This document shows positions 25,566 through 36,410 of a DNA stretch of 64,000 nucleotides, piece after piece. Each line of letters opens with the position of its first letter. Within the stretch, counting starts at the first letter, position 1. The notes under the pieces were generated by a model. That model was not told the DNA's origin. It did not search any database and was given only the letters and a program-made list of their open reading frames with translations. Both the position numbers and the translations under genes were made by a program. The stretch comes from CBDBJQ01 sp965206405 (GTDB lineage: Bacteria > Pseudomonadota > Alphaproteobacteria > UBA8366), in assembly GCA_965206405.1 (NCBI GenBank), contig CBDBJQ010000006.1:496001-560000 (forward strand), read 5' to 3'.

Positions 25566-28500
25566 TCAGCGGGCGCGACGTTTCGTTGCGGCCTTTTTCT
25601 TCACGGCCCTCTGCCTTTCGGCAACTTTCCGCGTTGGGGTTTTCCGCTTCGCAGCAGCTTTTCGTGTCGGTGCCTTGCGGGCACTGGCTTTGCGCACGTT
25701 GGTCTTGCGAGCACTGGTCTTGCGATCACTGGTCTTGCGGGCACTGGTCTTGCGAATGGCGGCCTTCTTGCCCGGTGTTGCGGTCGAGCGCGCGGTTGTC
25801 GATGGCAGGGACAGCGCCCCATCAACCAGAGCGGCCTGCTCGCGAAGATGGCGGCTGGCAAGCCCGGTTGCCGTGGACGCGGCCGCATCGCGGCCGGAAT
25901 AGGCCAGCCGGGGGTTCCGGGCGCCGATTTCCTCGAGAACCTCTTCGAGCGGCTCGCGGATGAAACTCCAGGCGCCCATGTTGCGCGGCTCTTCCTGACA
26001 CCACAGGAAGTCGGCGCCGCCAAAGCGCGACATCTCCGCTGTCAGCGCCTTGGCTGCAAACGGGTAGAGCTGCTCGACCCGGAGCAGGTAGATATCCTTG
26101 ATGCCGCGTTTCTCGCGTTCGGCGAGGAGATCGTAATAGACCTTGCCCGAGCACAGGACGACCCGGCGGATATCCTCGTCCCTGGCGAGTGCATCGCCCT
26201 CGGCGATATGGGCGTCGTTTGAATCATAGAGTACGCGGTGGAAGCCGCTGTCGGTGTCGAACTCCGAGAGCATAGAGACGCAGCTTTTGTGCCGGAGCAG
26301 CGATTTCGGGGTCATCACGATCAGGGGCTTGCGGAATTGGCGGCGCATCTGCCGGCGCAGCGCATGGAAATAGCTTGCCGGCGTGGTCGGGTTGATCACC
26401 TGCATGTTGTTCTCGGCGCAGAGCTGAAGGTAGCGCTCGAGGCGCGCCGAGCTGTGTTCGGGGCCCTGTCCCTCGTAGCCGTGCGGCAGGAGCATGACGA
26501 GGCCGCACATCCTTAGCCATTTCGATTCTCCCGAGGAGATGAACTGATCGATAATGACCTGGGCGCCGTTGGCGAAGTCCCCGAACTGGGCTTCCCAGAG
26601 CACCAGGGAGTGCGGTTCGGCGAGCGCGTAGCCGTATTCGAAGCCAAGCACCCCGAATTCGGACAGCGGGCTGTCGATCACCTCGAAGGGGGCCTGGCCG
26701 TAACGGATGTTGCTGAGCGGGGCGTAGCGTTCTTCCGTCTGCTGGTCGATCAGCACCGCGTGCCGGTGGCTGAAGGTGCCGCGCTGGGAGTCCTCGCCCG
26801 AGAGTCGCACCGGCGTTGATTCACAGAGCAGCGTGCCGAAGGCCAACGCCTCTCCGGTTGCCCAGTCGATGCCCTTGCCGCTCTCGATCATCTCCCGCTT
26901 GGCCTTGAGCTGGCGCAGGATTTTCGGATTGACGTTGAAGTTCTTCGGTGGCTCCGAGATCGCATAACCGGTCTCCTGGAGCAGGTCCCGGGTGACGCCG
27001 GTCTCGCCGGGCCGGTATTCGCCGCTCGAGATCTGCATGCCGGCCCATCGACCCTCGAGCCAGTCCGCCTTGTTCGGTTTGTAGCCTGCGGCTGCCTCGA
27101 ACTCCTGGTCCAGGTTTTCCCGGAACTGGGCGACCATTCCGTCAGCTTCACCGGCCTCGATCACACCGGCTTTTTCGAGCGCAGCGGCATAGATGGCGCG
27201 CGTGGTCGAATGCTTCTTGATCTTGCTGTACATCAGAGGCTGGGTGAAGGCCGGGTCGTCGGCTTCGTTGTGCCCGAAGCGCCGGTAGCACCACATGTCG
27301 ATGACAGCGTCCTTGTGGAAGCGCTGACGGTATTCGGTGGCGATGCGGGCGACATGGACGCTGGCTTCCGGATCATCGCCGTTGACGTGGAAAATCGGCG
27401 CCGAAACGATCTTGGCGACGTCCGAGCAATAGGGTGACGAGCGCGAGTGGCTCGGGTTGGTTGTGAACCCGATCTGATTGTTGGCGATCAGGTGGATCGT
27501 GCCGCCGGTGCGGTATCCGTTCAGTTGAGAGAGATCGAGGGTTTCCGGCACGATGCCCTGGCCGGAAAAGGCGGCGTCGCCGTGGATCAGGAGCCCCATC
27601 ACCTGGCGACGCTCGGTGTCGTTACGTTCGCGCTGCTTGGCTCTTACCTTGCCGAGAACGACCGTGTTGACGGCCTCGAGATGGCTCGGGTTGGCGGTCA
27701 GCGATAAATGGACGACGCTGCCGTCGAACTCCCGGTCGGAGGAGGTGCCGAGGTGGTATTTGACGTCGCCGCCGCCCTGGACGTCCTCGGGGTTGGCGGC
27801 GTTGCCCTCGAATTCCGAGAAGATCGCCCGGTAGGGCTTGCGCATGACGTTGGCGAGAAAGTTGAGTCTTCCCCGGTGCGGCATGCCGATAATGACTTCC
27901 TCGATACCAAGGATTGATCCGCGTTTGAGAATCTGCTCGATCAGGGGGACCATCGTCTCGCCGCCATCGAGGCCGAAACGCTTGGTTGCGGTGTATTTGC
28001 GGTCGAGATACTGCTCGAACACCTCGGCCTGAGTCAGGCGCTTGAGAATGGTGCGGCGACCGATGTCGGAGAAATCCGTGCGGTTGCGTTCACCCTCGAT
28101 GCGTTCCTGGATCCAGGCTTTCTCCTCGGGCTCCTGGATGTGCATGAACTCGACGCCGATCTTGCCGCAATAGGTGTCCTCGAGGGTGCGGACGATCTGG
28201 CCCATCGTCGCTGATTCCATCCCGAGCACGTAGTTGATGAATATCGGTCGATCCATGTCGGCGGTGGTAAAGCCGTAATGCTCCGGATCGAGCTCGGCGT
28301 GCGGCGCTCGCTCCTCCAGCCCCAGCGGGTCGAGGTCGGCATAGAGATGGCCGCGCACACGGTAGTTTCTGATCAACATCAGCGCCCGGATCGAATCAGC
28401 TGTTGCCTGCCGAAGCTGCTGGGCGTCCACAACACCGATGTTGCCCATGCCGGAAGCGGGTGCCGGTGGTGTTAAGCCGGCCGTGGCGTCCGAGAGCGAG

Positions 28501-28727
28501 GGCGCTGCGTGTGTGGCGGAGCCGATGACCGAGGTTTTTCGCGGCGCCCAGCTCGGGCTGCGGGATTCGGCGGCAAATTCCTCGAATCCGTCCTTCAGGT
28601 CAGCGAAGACCTCCTGCCATTCCGAACCCACCGATCCCGGATTCTGGAGATAACGGGCGTAGATTTCCCCGAGGTAGGTTTCGTTGGCACCGTGGAGATA
28701 GGATGTCTGTTCGAGCGGGGAACTCAT
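25566..28727 (-). CDS. sucA: 2-oxoglutarate dehydrogenase E1 with basic C-terminal tail
   Basis: Thiamine-diphosphate decarboxylase subunit of the TCA-cycle complex. The 1053 residues exceed the usual 960-990. N-terminal E2-binding segment, IGMPHRGRLNFLANV, HGDAAFSGQG and the C-terminal WCQEEPRNMGAW are all present. After the normal end (ATGLASRHLREQAALVDGAL) there is an extra Lys/Arg/Ala tail of about 68 residues (986-1053, bases 25569-25772). It is built of pentapeptide-like units such as IRKTS, ARKTS, DRKTS and ARKTN, resembling bacterial histone-H1-like proteins. The frame is unbroken, so the tail is part of the protein. It sits between sucD and sucB. Confidence 0.96.
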   Translation of the reverse strand: MSSPLEQTSYLHGANETYLGEIYARYLQNPGSVGSEWQEVFADLKDGFEEFAAESRSPSWAPRKTSVIGSATHAAPSLSDATAGLTPPAPASGMGNIGVVDAQQLRQATADSIRALMLIRNYRVRGHLYADLDPLGLEERAPHAELDPEHYGFTTADMDRPIFINYVLGMESATMGQIVRTLEDTYCGKIGVEFMHIQEPEEKAWIQERIEGERNRTDFSDIGRRTILKRLTQAEVFEQYLDRKYTATKRFGLDGGETMVPLIEQILKRGSILGIEEVIIGMPHRGRLNFLANVMRKPYRAIFSEFEGNAANPEDVQGGGDVKYHLGTSSDREFDGSVVHLSLTANPSHLEAVNTVVLGKVRAKQRERNDTERRQVMGLLIHGDAAFSGQGIVPETLDLSQLNGYRTGGTIHLIANNQIGFTTNPSHSRSSPYCSDVAKIVSAPIFHVNGDDPEASVHVARIATEYRQRFHKDAVIDMWCYRRFGHNEADDPAFTQPLMYSKIKKHSTTRAIYAAALEKAGVIEAGEADGMVAQFRENLDQEFEAAAGYKPNKADWLEGRWAGMQISSGEYRPGETGVTRDLLQETGYAISEPPKNFNVNPKILRQLKAKREMIESGKGIDWATGEALAFGTLLCESTPVRLSGEDSQRGTFSHRHAVLIDQQTEERYAPLSNIRYGQAPFEVIDSPLSEFGVLGFEYGYALAEPHSLVLWEAQFGDFANGAQVIIDQFISSGESKWLRMCGLVMLLPHGYEGQGPEHSSARLERYLQLCAENNMQVINPTTPASYFHALRRQMRRQFRKPLIVMTPKSLLRHKSCVSMLSEFDTDSGFHRVLYDSNDAHIAEGDALARDEDIRRVVLCSGKVYYDLLAEREKRGIKDIYLLRVEQLYPFAAKALTAEMSRFGGADFLWCQEEPRNMGAWSFIREPLEEVLEEIGARNPRLAYSGRDAAASTATGLASRHLREQAALVDGALSLPSTTARSTATPGKKAAIRKTSARKTSDRKTSARKTNVRKASARKAPTRKAAAKRKTPTRKVAERQRAVKKKAATKRRAR

Positions 28728-28824
28728 GTGACTGTCCTCAGATCATAGTAGCGTTTGGTCATAGTGGCGTGTGGCATTGTACACCCGGTCCGTTGCGGTT
28801 GCGCGGTTGCCGGTGGGAAGGGTG

Positions 28825-29699
<875 letters not shown>

Positions 29700-29700
<1 letters not shown>

Positions 29701-30896
29701 CACTGGGCCTCCTTGACGGCGCGAACCATTTTCTCGGCCGCATCCCCGAGATCGTCGGCGGCGATGATGGGCAGGCCGGAATCGCGCATGATTGTCTTGC
29801 CTGCGTCGACATTGGTGCCTTCGAGGCGAACCACCAGCGGGATGTCGAGGCCAGTCTCCCGCGCCGCCGCAACCACGCCTTCGGCGATGATGTCGCAACG
29901 CATGATGCCGCCGAAGATGTTGACCAGGATGCCTTCGACGCCGGGATCGGCGGTGATGATCTTGAATGCGGCGGTGACCCGCTCCTTGGTGGCGCCGCCG
30001 CCGACATCGAGGAAGTTCGCCGGCGTGCCGCCGCAGAGCTTGATGATGTCCATCGTCGCCATCGCCAGGCCGGCCCCGTTGACCATGCAGCCGATGTTTC
30101 CGTCCAGGTTGATGTAGTTGAGCTCGTGCCGGGAGGCCTCGAGCTCGGCCGGATCTTCCTCGCTCTCGTCGCGCAGTTCGGCCAGTTTCGGGTGGCGGAA
30201 CAGGGCGTTGTCGTCGAAGGTCATCTTGGCGTCGAGAGCCAGCACCTCGCCGTCGCCGGTAATCACCAGCGGGTTGATCTCGACGAGGCTGGCGTCGAGT
30301 TCGACAAAAGCCTTGTAGATGCCGGTAAGGAACCGGACTGCCGACGACACCTGTTTGCCCTCGAGGCCGAGGCCGAAGGCGACCCTGCGGGCATAGAAAC
30401 CCTCCATGCCGAGCACCGGGTCGATGGCGATCCGGACAATCTTCTCCGGGGTGCGCTCGGCCACCTCCTCGATATCCATGCCGCCTTGGGTCGAGGCCAT
30501 CACCGTGACACGGCCGGTCGCGCGGTCGAGCAGTATGCCGAGATAAAGCTCGCGGGCGATGTCGCAGCCGTCTTCAATGTAGATGCGCTGCACCTTGCGG
30601 CCGTCGGGCCCGGTTTGTTTGGTCACCAAGGTCTGGCCGAGCATCGCGGTGGCGTGGTCGCGGACTTCGTCAACGGATTTTGCCAGGCGGACCCCGCCGC
30701 CGCCGTCGGGATTTTCGGCGAAATACCCCGCCCCGCGCCCGCCGGCATGGATCTGGCTCTTGACGACCCAGACCGGCCCCGGAAGTTCCTTGGCCGCTTT
30801 TACCGCCCCTTCGGAACTCGTTGCCGCAGCACCCGCAGGAACCGCGACTCCACGCTCCCTGAGCAGGGTTTTGGCCTGGAATTCATGGATGTTCAT
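29700..30896 (-). CDS. sucC: Succinyl-CoA synthetase subunit beta
   Basis: Nucleotide-binding subunit of succinyl-CoA synthetase, 398 residues, with an ATP-grasp fold. Start MNIHEFQAKTLLRERGVAVP; KSQIHAGGRGAGYF lies in the nucleotide site, and VNIFGGIMRCDIIAEGV near the C-terminus contacts SucD. It is the first gene of sucCDAB, 184 bases after mdh. That gap contains three imperfect copies of TCCACTATCGG-like sequence around 31018-31057 and no obvious terminator. Confidence 0.97.
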
Positions 30897-31080
30897 AAAG
30901 AAATTTCCACGATGATTTTTGCCGCCGCATTATGTGCGGATTGTACGGGTATGCCCTTTTCGCATGATCACCGCGTTGATGCCCGCTTGCAACGCCCAGC
31001 CGGCCCCTGCCAGCCGTCCACTATCGGATCATCCACTACCGATCATCCACTGTCGGCATCGCCGGTTGGGCTCGCCGCTG

Positions 31081-32064
31081 CTATTTACGCTTGCGGGCGT
31101 CGCGTTTCTGTTCCCGCTCCATCTTCTGCACGACCCGGACAAGCGAGCGAACCTGCCCGACCGAGGTCTGGAAAGCTTTTTTCTCAGAAGCGTTGAGAGA
31201 AATCTGGACGATTTTCTCGACACCGTTGGCACCGATCACCACCGGAACCCCGACATACAGCCCGCGCACACCGTATTCGCCGTTCAGATGAGCGGCGCAG
31301 GGTAGGACGCGGCGCTTGTCCTTGAGATAGGCCTCGGCCATGGTGATTGCCGAGGAGGCGGGGGCATAAAACGCCGAGCCGGTTCCGAGCAGGGAGACAA
31401 TCTCGCCGCCGCCGTCGCGGGTGCGCTTTACGATCGCGTTGAGCCGTTCCCGCGTCGTCCACTTCATTTTGACCAGATCAGGGACCGGGATCCCGGCCAC
31501 GGTCGAATAGCGAAGCAGGGGAACCATGGAATCACCGTGTCCGCCGAGTACGAAAGCGGTCACATCCTCGACCGAGACATTGAATTCCTCGGCCAGGAAG
31601 TAGCGGAACCGGGCGCTGTCAAGCACACCGGCCATGCCGACGACCCTGCGATGGGGAAGGCCGCACGCGTCGCGCAGGACCCCGACCATGACGTCGAGTG
31701 GGTTGGTGATGCAGATAACGAAAGCCTTCGGGCAGTATTTTTTGATGCCGGCGCCGACCTGCTTCATCACGCTGGTGTTGATGCCGATCAAGTCGTCCCG
31801 GCTCATGCCCGGCCTACGGGCAACACCGGCGGTGACGATGACCACATCGGCGCCGCGCAGGGCTGGATAGCCGTTGGCGCCGGAAATACCGGCATCGTAG
31901 CTCTCGATCGTCGATCCCTGGACGAGGTCGAGCGCCTTGCCCTGAGGCACGCCCTTGACGATGTCGAACAAAACGACGTCGCCGAGCTCCTTGAGACCAG
32001 CCAGCAAGGCCAGCGTCCCGCCGATGTTACCGGCGCCGATGAGAGCAATCTTGTTGCGGGCCAT
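31081..32064 (-). CDS. mdh: Malate dehydrogenase
   Basis: NAD-dependent oxidation of malate to oxaloacetate. It is of the LDH-like type common in alphaproteobacteria. From the ATG at 32064 (MARNKIALIGAGNIGGTLA) there are 327 residues, with AGGAGGAGGA as ribosome binding site. NAD-binding GAGNIGG, substrate Arg residues in VARRPGMSRDD, CITNPLDVMV and the catalytic His in LGGHGDSMVPL are present. The C-terminus has a basic extension (REQKRDARKRK) slightly longer than usual. It leads the mdh-sucCDAB series. Confidence 0.96.
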   Translation of the reverse strand: MARNKIALIGAGNIGGTLALLAGLKELGDVVLFDIVKGVPQGKALDLVQGSTIESYDAGISGANGYPALRGADVVIVTAGVARRPGMSRDDLIGINTSVMKQVGAGIKKYCPKAFVICITNPLDVMVGVLRDACGLPHRRVVGMAGVLDSARFRYFLAEEFNVSVEDVTAFVLGGHGDSMVPLLRYSTVAGIPVPDLVKMKWTTRERLNAIVKRTRDGGGEIVSLLGTGSAFYAPASSAITMAEAYLKDKRRVLPCAAHLNGEYGVRGLYVGVPVVIGANGVEKIVQISLNASEKKAFQTSVGQVRSLVRVVQKMEREQKRDARKRK

Positions 32065-32242
32065 GGGGTTCCTCCTCCTCCTCTGACGCCGTAGCACAGC
32101 GCGGCGTTCTGTTGCTTTTCCCTACAATCCGCCCGGCAAGAGGGCAAGGCGAAACACGGTTTCCGCCCCTGCGGCCGCTTTTCCGCCGCCCTTGTGCCAA
32201 CACAGACCGGGCCAACACAGGCCGGCAGGTTTTTGCGGGTCG

Positions 32243-33358
32243 TTATGCCGGTCCGCCGCCAGGGTTATGATCGGCCTGGATGTAATCTCGGCCCTGCATC
32301 TCGACCAGGCGGCTGGCGGTGCGCTGGAACTCGAAGGCGTGGATGCCTTCCGGGTGCAGTGTGGCGGGCGGCGCCTCAGCCGAGGCGACCAGGTTGACCC
32401 GGTGTTCGTAGAGGACGTCGATCAGGTGGATGAAGCGCCGGGCTTCGTTGCGCATATCGTGTGCGATGCAGGGAATATCCCGAAGCACGAGCGTGTGGTA
32501 GCGGGCGGCAAGGGCGAGATAATCCTCGGCGCCGAGTGCTGCAGAGCAGAGCTCGTCGAAGGTGAACAGGGCGACGCCCGCGGCTGCTTGCGGTACCGGT
32601 AGCGTATGGCTCTTCACCGACAGGGTTTCCGGTCCGGCCGGGGCGTCGGCGGTGAGAAGCCGGAATGCGCTTTCGATGGCGGCGTCGGCTTCGGAGCCGA
32701 GCGGCGTGTGATAGATCGGCATGCTAACAAGGCTGACCTGGCGATAGTCGATCTCGGCGGCGAGCTCGACGGTGTCGAGACGGCGTTCGATCAGGGCGAT
32801 AAAGGGCAGAAACCGATCCCGCTGCAGGCCGCCCTCGTAAAGCCGCCCCGGCGGGAAATTTGAGGTTGCGACAACGACCACGCCCTGGTCGAGCAGGGCC
32901 TCAAACAGGCGGCCGAGAATCATCGCATCAGCGATATTGGTGACCTGGAACTCATCGAAGCAGAGCAGATGCGCATCCTCCGCGATACCCGCTGCGACGC
33001 GGGGGATGGGATCGCGCTTTTCCGGGCGCAGGCGGTGCATTGCGTCGTGCACCTCGACCATGAACGGGTGGAAATGCGTACGCCGCTTGTGCGTGCCCGA
33101 TGCCACGGCGAAGAAGAGGTCCATCAGCATGGATTTTCCACGGCCGGCCGGCCCATGCATGTAGACGCCTTTCGGTGGTGCTGCAGGCGGTTTGGCGAAC
33201 AGCGCGCGCAGTCCCCGGGGCCGCGCCGCCGGCCGATGGCCGCTCAGGGCTTCGTGCAGGGCCTGGAGTTTTTCCGCCGCCGCCCTCTGCATGGGATCGG
33301 GCTGGACCGTGCCCTCTGCGAGCAGGGCCTCATAGGCGGTGAGCGGCCCCTGGCTCAT
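32243..33358 (-). CDS. zapE: AFG1/ZapE-type ATPase
   Basis: A 371-residue AAA-related ATPase. Walker A GPAGRGKSMLMD is at about 69-80, Walker B LLCFDEFQVTNIAD near 130, and the sensor-like VATSNFPPGRLYEGGLQRDRF matches the AFG1 family. In E. coli ZapE acts at the division ring; mitochondrial relatives handle respiratory subunits. Its place next to mdh-suc is standard in alphaproteobacteria. Start ATG at 33358. Confidence 0.93.
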   Translation of the reverse strand: MSQGPLTAYEALLAEGTVQPDPMQRAAAEKLQALHEALSGHRPAARPRGLRALFAKPPAAPPKGVYMHGPAGRGKSMLMDLFFAVASGTHKRRTHFHPFMVEVHDAMHRLRPEKRDPIPRVAAGIAEDAHLLCFDEFQVTNIADAMILGRLFEALLDQGVVVVATSNFPPGRLYEGGLQRDRFLPFIALIERRLDTVELAAEIDYRQVSLVSMPIYHTPLGSEADAAIESAFRLLTADAPAGPETLSVKSHTLPVPQAAAGVALFTFDELCSAALGAEDYLALAARYHTLVLRDIPCIAHDMRNEARRFIHLIDVLYEHRVNLVASAEAPPATLHPEGIHAFEFQRTASRLVEMQGRDYIQADHNPGGGPA

Positions 33359-33399
33359 CTGCGTTCACAGCGTTGTGTGTCTGGCCCGGAAGCGCTGAA

Positions 33400-34755
33400 T
33401 CATGCGTTTGCGAGAGCGAAGGAATCCTCCATCTCGCGGCGGATGCGATAGGCCTCCCCGGATTCATCGAGTTTGACGTCGGTCCAGTGAACCTGCGCAC
33501 CTTCGGCGATGTCCCGCGTCAGCGTGACATCGCAGGCGAGACCGATCGGCAGTCCGCCGATCTGCAGCGATTCCTCCGCCGGCATGAGCTTGCCCCAGAC
33601 GGTGTAGCCGCCTTCGCCATCAAGCCGCTCGCCCGATTTCAGGGGGCGTTTGGCGGTGGCCACGACATCAGCGTGCCAGCCCTTTGGTGATCCGGTCGCC
33701 TCGCCCCTGAGCGCGGCGGCGGCGACAGAGACCCCGAGTTCGAGCCCGATCAGGTGGAATGGCTTGTACATCGAGGCGTAGCGACCGTCGCCGCTCCGGT
33801 CGAGCCCGTACTGGGCGAAGCACTCCCGGACATAGTCGTCCGGCGCCTCGAAGGTCGCATAGACGCCCCAGCGCAGATGGTTGGCAACCTCCCTCGCGTC
33901 ACGCTCCTCGCTCGAGATCACCTCGACCTGGCCCTTGTGATGCAGAGCGCCGCCTTCCTCGGCCGGGCGCAGCACATGTGTGAGGTCATTCACACCGCAA
34001 GGCGGGAAGGTCAGCCCGTACGGCGCCGGCGTCAGCCCGGTAGCGTTGGAAACCGCCGCCATCTCGATGCCGGATTTGGTGCCATCGAGGAAAGAATTGA
34101 ACATCTGGGCGTTGAGGCCGGCCTTCGTCGCCTCCTCGGGCGTCAGCCCCGCATGGTAGTAATCCCAGACGGTATCCGGGGTCGATTGGTGGAAATGCGG
34201 CAGGTACTTGGTGCCTTTGCCTGCAGCCATCACTTCGAAGCCGCAGGTGCGAGCCCAATCGACAATCTCGACGATCAGCGCCGGCTGGTCGCCATAGGCG
34301 AGCGTATAAATCCCGCCGCCTTCCTCGACCCGGCGCGCCAGCAACGGTCCGGCGAGCACGTCGGCCTCGACATTGACCATGACGATGCTGCGTCCGTGTT
34401 CCGCGGCAAGCAGGGCGTGGCGAATACCGGCAGCCGGGACGCCGGTCGCGTCGATGATGACGTCGATTTTCTCGGCCGTGACGAGAGCGTTCGAATCGTC
34501 GGTGATATATGTCCCGCCGGTCTTGATAGCTTCGGAAAAGGACGTGGCTGCGAATTTCTCCTCGGCCCAGCCGACCCGCCGGAGCGCGTCGCGGGCACGA
34601 TCCGGCGACAGTTCGGCGACTCCGAGAACGTGGATACCGGCAGTGCGCCGGGCCTGGGCGAGATACATCGAACCGAATTTCCCGGCGCCAATCACGCCGA
34701 CGCGGACGGGATTGTCGTCCGCCTGGCGCTGCAAGAGGAGATCGTGAAGAGGCAT
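33400..34755 (-). CDS. NAD(P)-binding SAF-domain oxidoreductase, substrate unknown
   Basis: A 451-residue protein with an N-terminal Rossmann fold (VRVGVIGAGKFGSMYLAQAR at about 17-36) resembling homoserine dehydrogenase or Gfo/Idh enzymes, and DVIIDATGVPAAG as the second nucleotide strand. The middle contains MAAGKGTKYLPHFHQSTPDT. The C-terminal 80 residues look like an SAF domain (LPIGLACDVTLTRDI). Such fusions occur near sugar-acid degradation genes, but no pathway genes are adjacent here. It is divergent from a DMT transporter gene 187 bases away, which might export or import its substrate; that is only a guess. Confidence 0.75.
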   Translation of the reverse strand: MPLHDLLLQRQADDNPVRVGVIGAGKFGSMYLAQARRTAGIHVLGVAELSPDRARDALRRVGWAEEKFAATSFSEAIKTGGTYITDDSNALVTAEKIDVIIDATGVPAAGIRHALLAAEHGRSIVMVNVEADVLAGPLLARRVEEGGGIYTLAYGDQPALIVEIVDWARTCGFEVMAAGKGTKYLPHFHQSTPDTVWDYYHAGLTPEEATKAGLNAQMFNSFLDGTKSGIEMAAVSNATGLTPAPYGLTFPPCGVNDLTHVLRPAEEGGALHHKGQVEVISSEERDAREVANHLRWGVYATFEAPDDYVRECFAQYGLDRSGDGRYASMYKPFHLIGLELGVSVAAAALRGEATGSPKGWHADVVATAKRPLKSGERLDGEGGYTVWGKLMPAEESLQIGGLPIGLACDVTLTRDIAEGAQVHWTDVKLDESGEAYRIRREMEDSFALANA

Positions 34756-34942
34756 GGGAAATCCTTAAAGATTGCGGAGAAATAGAGGGGGATTACGAGG
34801 AGATTGAAGGGGGAATCGACGGGCGCTACTGTCGCGTCGGCGGCATAGGCAGTATCGTCCGGGCGGCCGGGCCGGACAAGACAGGGATCCGGACAGGACA
34901 GGGCAGGGGCATTGAAGCCCTGCAGGCTTCCCGGAAGAGTCC

Positions 34943-35788
34943 ATGTCTGTCGGCATTATTTTCCTGCTTCTGCTTGCTGCGCTCACCCACGCCGTTTGGA
35001 ACGCGATGGTGAAAGGTGCGCATGACAGTGTCGCCATGGCGACCTGGGCCTATGGCGGCGGCGCGATCCTAGCGGCACCCTTCCTGTTTTTCCTGCCGGC
35101 GCTGCCCTGGGAAGGCTGGGTTCTGGTCGGCCTGCATTCCTTTCTACACGGCATCTACAAAATCCTGCTTCTCCGCATGTATCGGCTCGGGGATTTCAGC
35201 CAGGTTTTTCCGGTTACCCGCGGGGTCGCATCGTTGCTGACGACCCTGGCCGCAATCCTGGTTGTCGGGGAGATATTGCCGACCCAGTCCCTCACCGGGG
35301 TTGTCATCATTGCGCTCGGGTTGATCGTTTTCGCTCTCGAACCGGGGGCGTTGCGGCGCGAAGCCTGCCTTCCCCTCCTGCTTGCCGTCGGCGCCGGCGG
35401 GGTGGTGACCGCATACACTGTGGTCGACGCTCTCGGCGTTCGGCTCGAGGGTGCTGGGTATACCTATTTCGCCTGGCTTCTCGTTGTCGACGGCATAGGC
35501 ATGCTGGCGCTCGGACTCTGGTGGCGCGGCCGCGGAATCTGGCCATTGATGGGCGCGATAAAGTGGACCGGCATCTCGGTGGCCGTGCTGAGCACGCTGA
35601 ACTTCGGCATCGTGATGTGGGCGATCAGCTTCAACCCGATCGGGCTTGTTGTTGCTATTCGCGAAACCAGCATCGTCATGGCGGCGATAATCGGGACCGT
35701 GTTCTTCCGCGAGGCGTTCGGCTTCCGGCGCCTTCTGGCTGCCGCCATCGTCCTCGCCGGCGTGGCGCTGATCAGCTTTGAGCCGTAA
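34943..35788 (+). CDS. DMT-superfamily (EamA-type) transporter
   Basis: A 281-residue inner-membrane protein with nine to ten helices in two similar halves, each ending in the EamA-type pattern (VIIALGLIVFALEPGAL; AAIVLAGVALISFEP). Early LTHAVWNAMVKG and mid-protein VFPVTRGVASLL are typical of this family, which exports small metabolites. Substrate unknown. Start ATG at 34943, with GGAAGAG 5 bases upstream. A 17-base hairpin (34914-34930, GAAGCC stem) lies just before the ribosome site. Confidence 0.85.
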   Translation: MSVGIIFLLLLAALTHAVWNAMVKGAHDSVAMATWAYGGGAILAAPFLFFLPALPWEGWVLVGLHSFLHGIYKILLLRMYRLGDFSQVFPVTRGVASLLTTLAAILVVGEILPTQSLTGVVIIALGLIVFALEPGALRREACLPLLLAVGAGGVVTAYTVVDALGVRLEGAGYTYFAWLLVVDGIGMLALGLWWRGRGIWPLMGAIKWTGISVAVLSTLNFGIVMWAISFNPIGLVVAIRETSIVMAAIIGTVFFREAFGFRRLLAAAIVLAGVALISFEP

Positions 35789-35868
35789 CGCGACGCCCTG
35801 ACACGATCACGCCCTTTTCGTTTTCATTATAGGTGTCTTTTGCGGTCGTTCTCAGATACTTCGACTTG

Positions 35869-35882
35869 CCCCCCCCCCCCCC
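35869..35882 (+). repeat. Homopolymer of 14 C
   Basis: Fourteen consecutive C residues lie 55 bases before the start of a lipoprotein gene. Tracts of this length are prone to slipped-strand changes and can alter promoter spacing. Confidence 0.95.
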
Positions 35883-35937
35883 ATACCCCCTAGGCTACGT
35901 TTGTGCGCGCATACATTGCCACCATGTAGGGGATAAA

Positions 35938-36384
35938 ATGCATCGGTTTTTCAGCCTTGGGTTTGCTGCACTCATTCTGGGAGGCTGCGCCAGCGCCAGC
36001 GTCAGTACGCTTCCATTGTCCGGCAACGTAGTCAGTATTCGGGTCGAGGCTGCGCGGGTATGTGGCCTGCAAGGAGTGCGGAATTTAGCGCTCAAACATG
36101 CGGCGGTTGCTACCATCCGAGGAGGCTTCGACCGGTTCTTCATGAATTTAGGTCAGGGCGATTACCGGATTACGGGAACGGCTACGAGCTCTTCCGGTTC
36201 GTACGGTGCTGGCCATTCCTCGAGCAGTACAACCTCGTTTCTCAGCAGCCCGTTCCAGACCGTGACCGTCGAAATGTTTAAAAATGGAGAGTCTGAAGGC
36301 GCCAACGCACTGGACGCACGTAACATTCTCGGCCCCAAATGGCAGGAGGTCGTGAAAAAGGGCGGACCCAGGACTTGCACCTAA
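35938..36384 (+). CDS. Small hypothetical lipoprotein
   Basis: A 148-residue protein starting MHRFFSLGFAALILGGCAS, with a lipobox at LGGC and a mature Cys near residue 17. A ribosome site GGGGATA precedes the ATG at 35938. The mature part is beta-rich with a Ser/Gly stretch (TATSSSGSYGAGHSSSS). It contains further cysteines (ARVCGLQGVRN and the C-terminal PRTCT) that may pair in the periplasm. Family not recognised. The upstream 14-C tract suggests variable expression. Confidence 0.7.
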   Translation: MHRFFSLGFAALILGGCASASVSTLPLSGNVVSIRVEAARVCGLQGVRNLALKHAAVATIRGGFDRFFMNLGQGDYRITGTATSSSGSYGAGHSSSSTTSFLSSPFQTVTVEMFKNGESEGANALDARNILGPKWQEVVKKGGPRTCT

Positions 36385-36410
36385 GTTTTCGCAACCATCG
36401 ATTCCATCTA

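Noticed and set aside
24809..25963. 384-codon frame antisense to sucB and the sucA tail
   Set aside because: Ala/Gly/Ser-rich mirror of the E2 linker and basic tail, not an independent protein.
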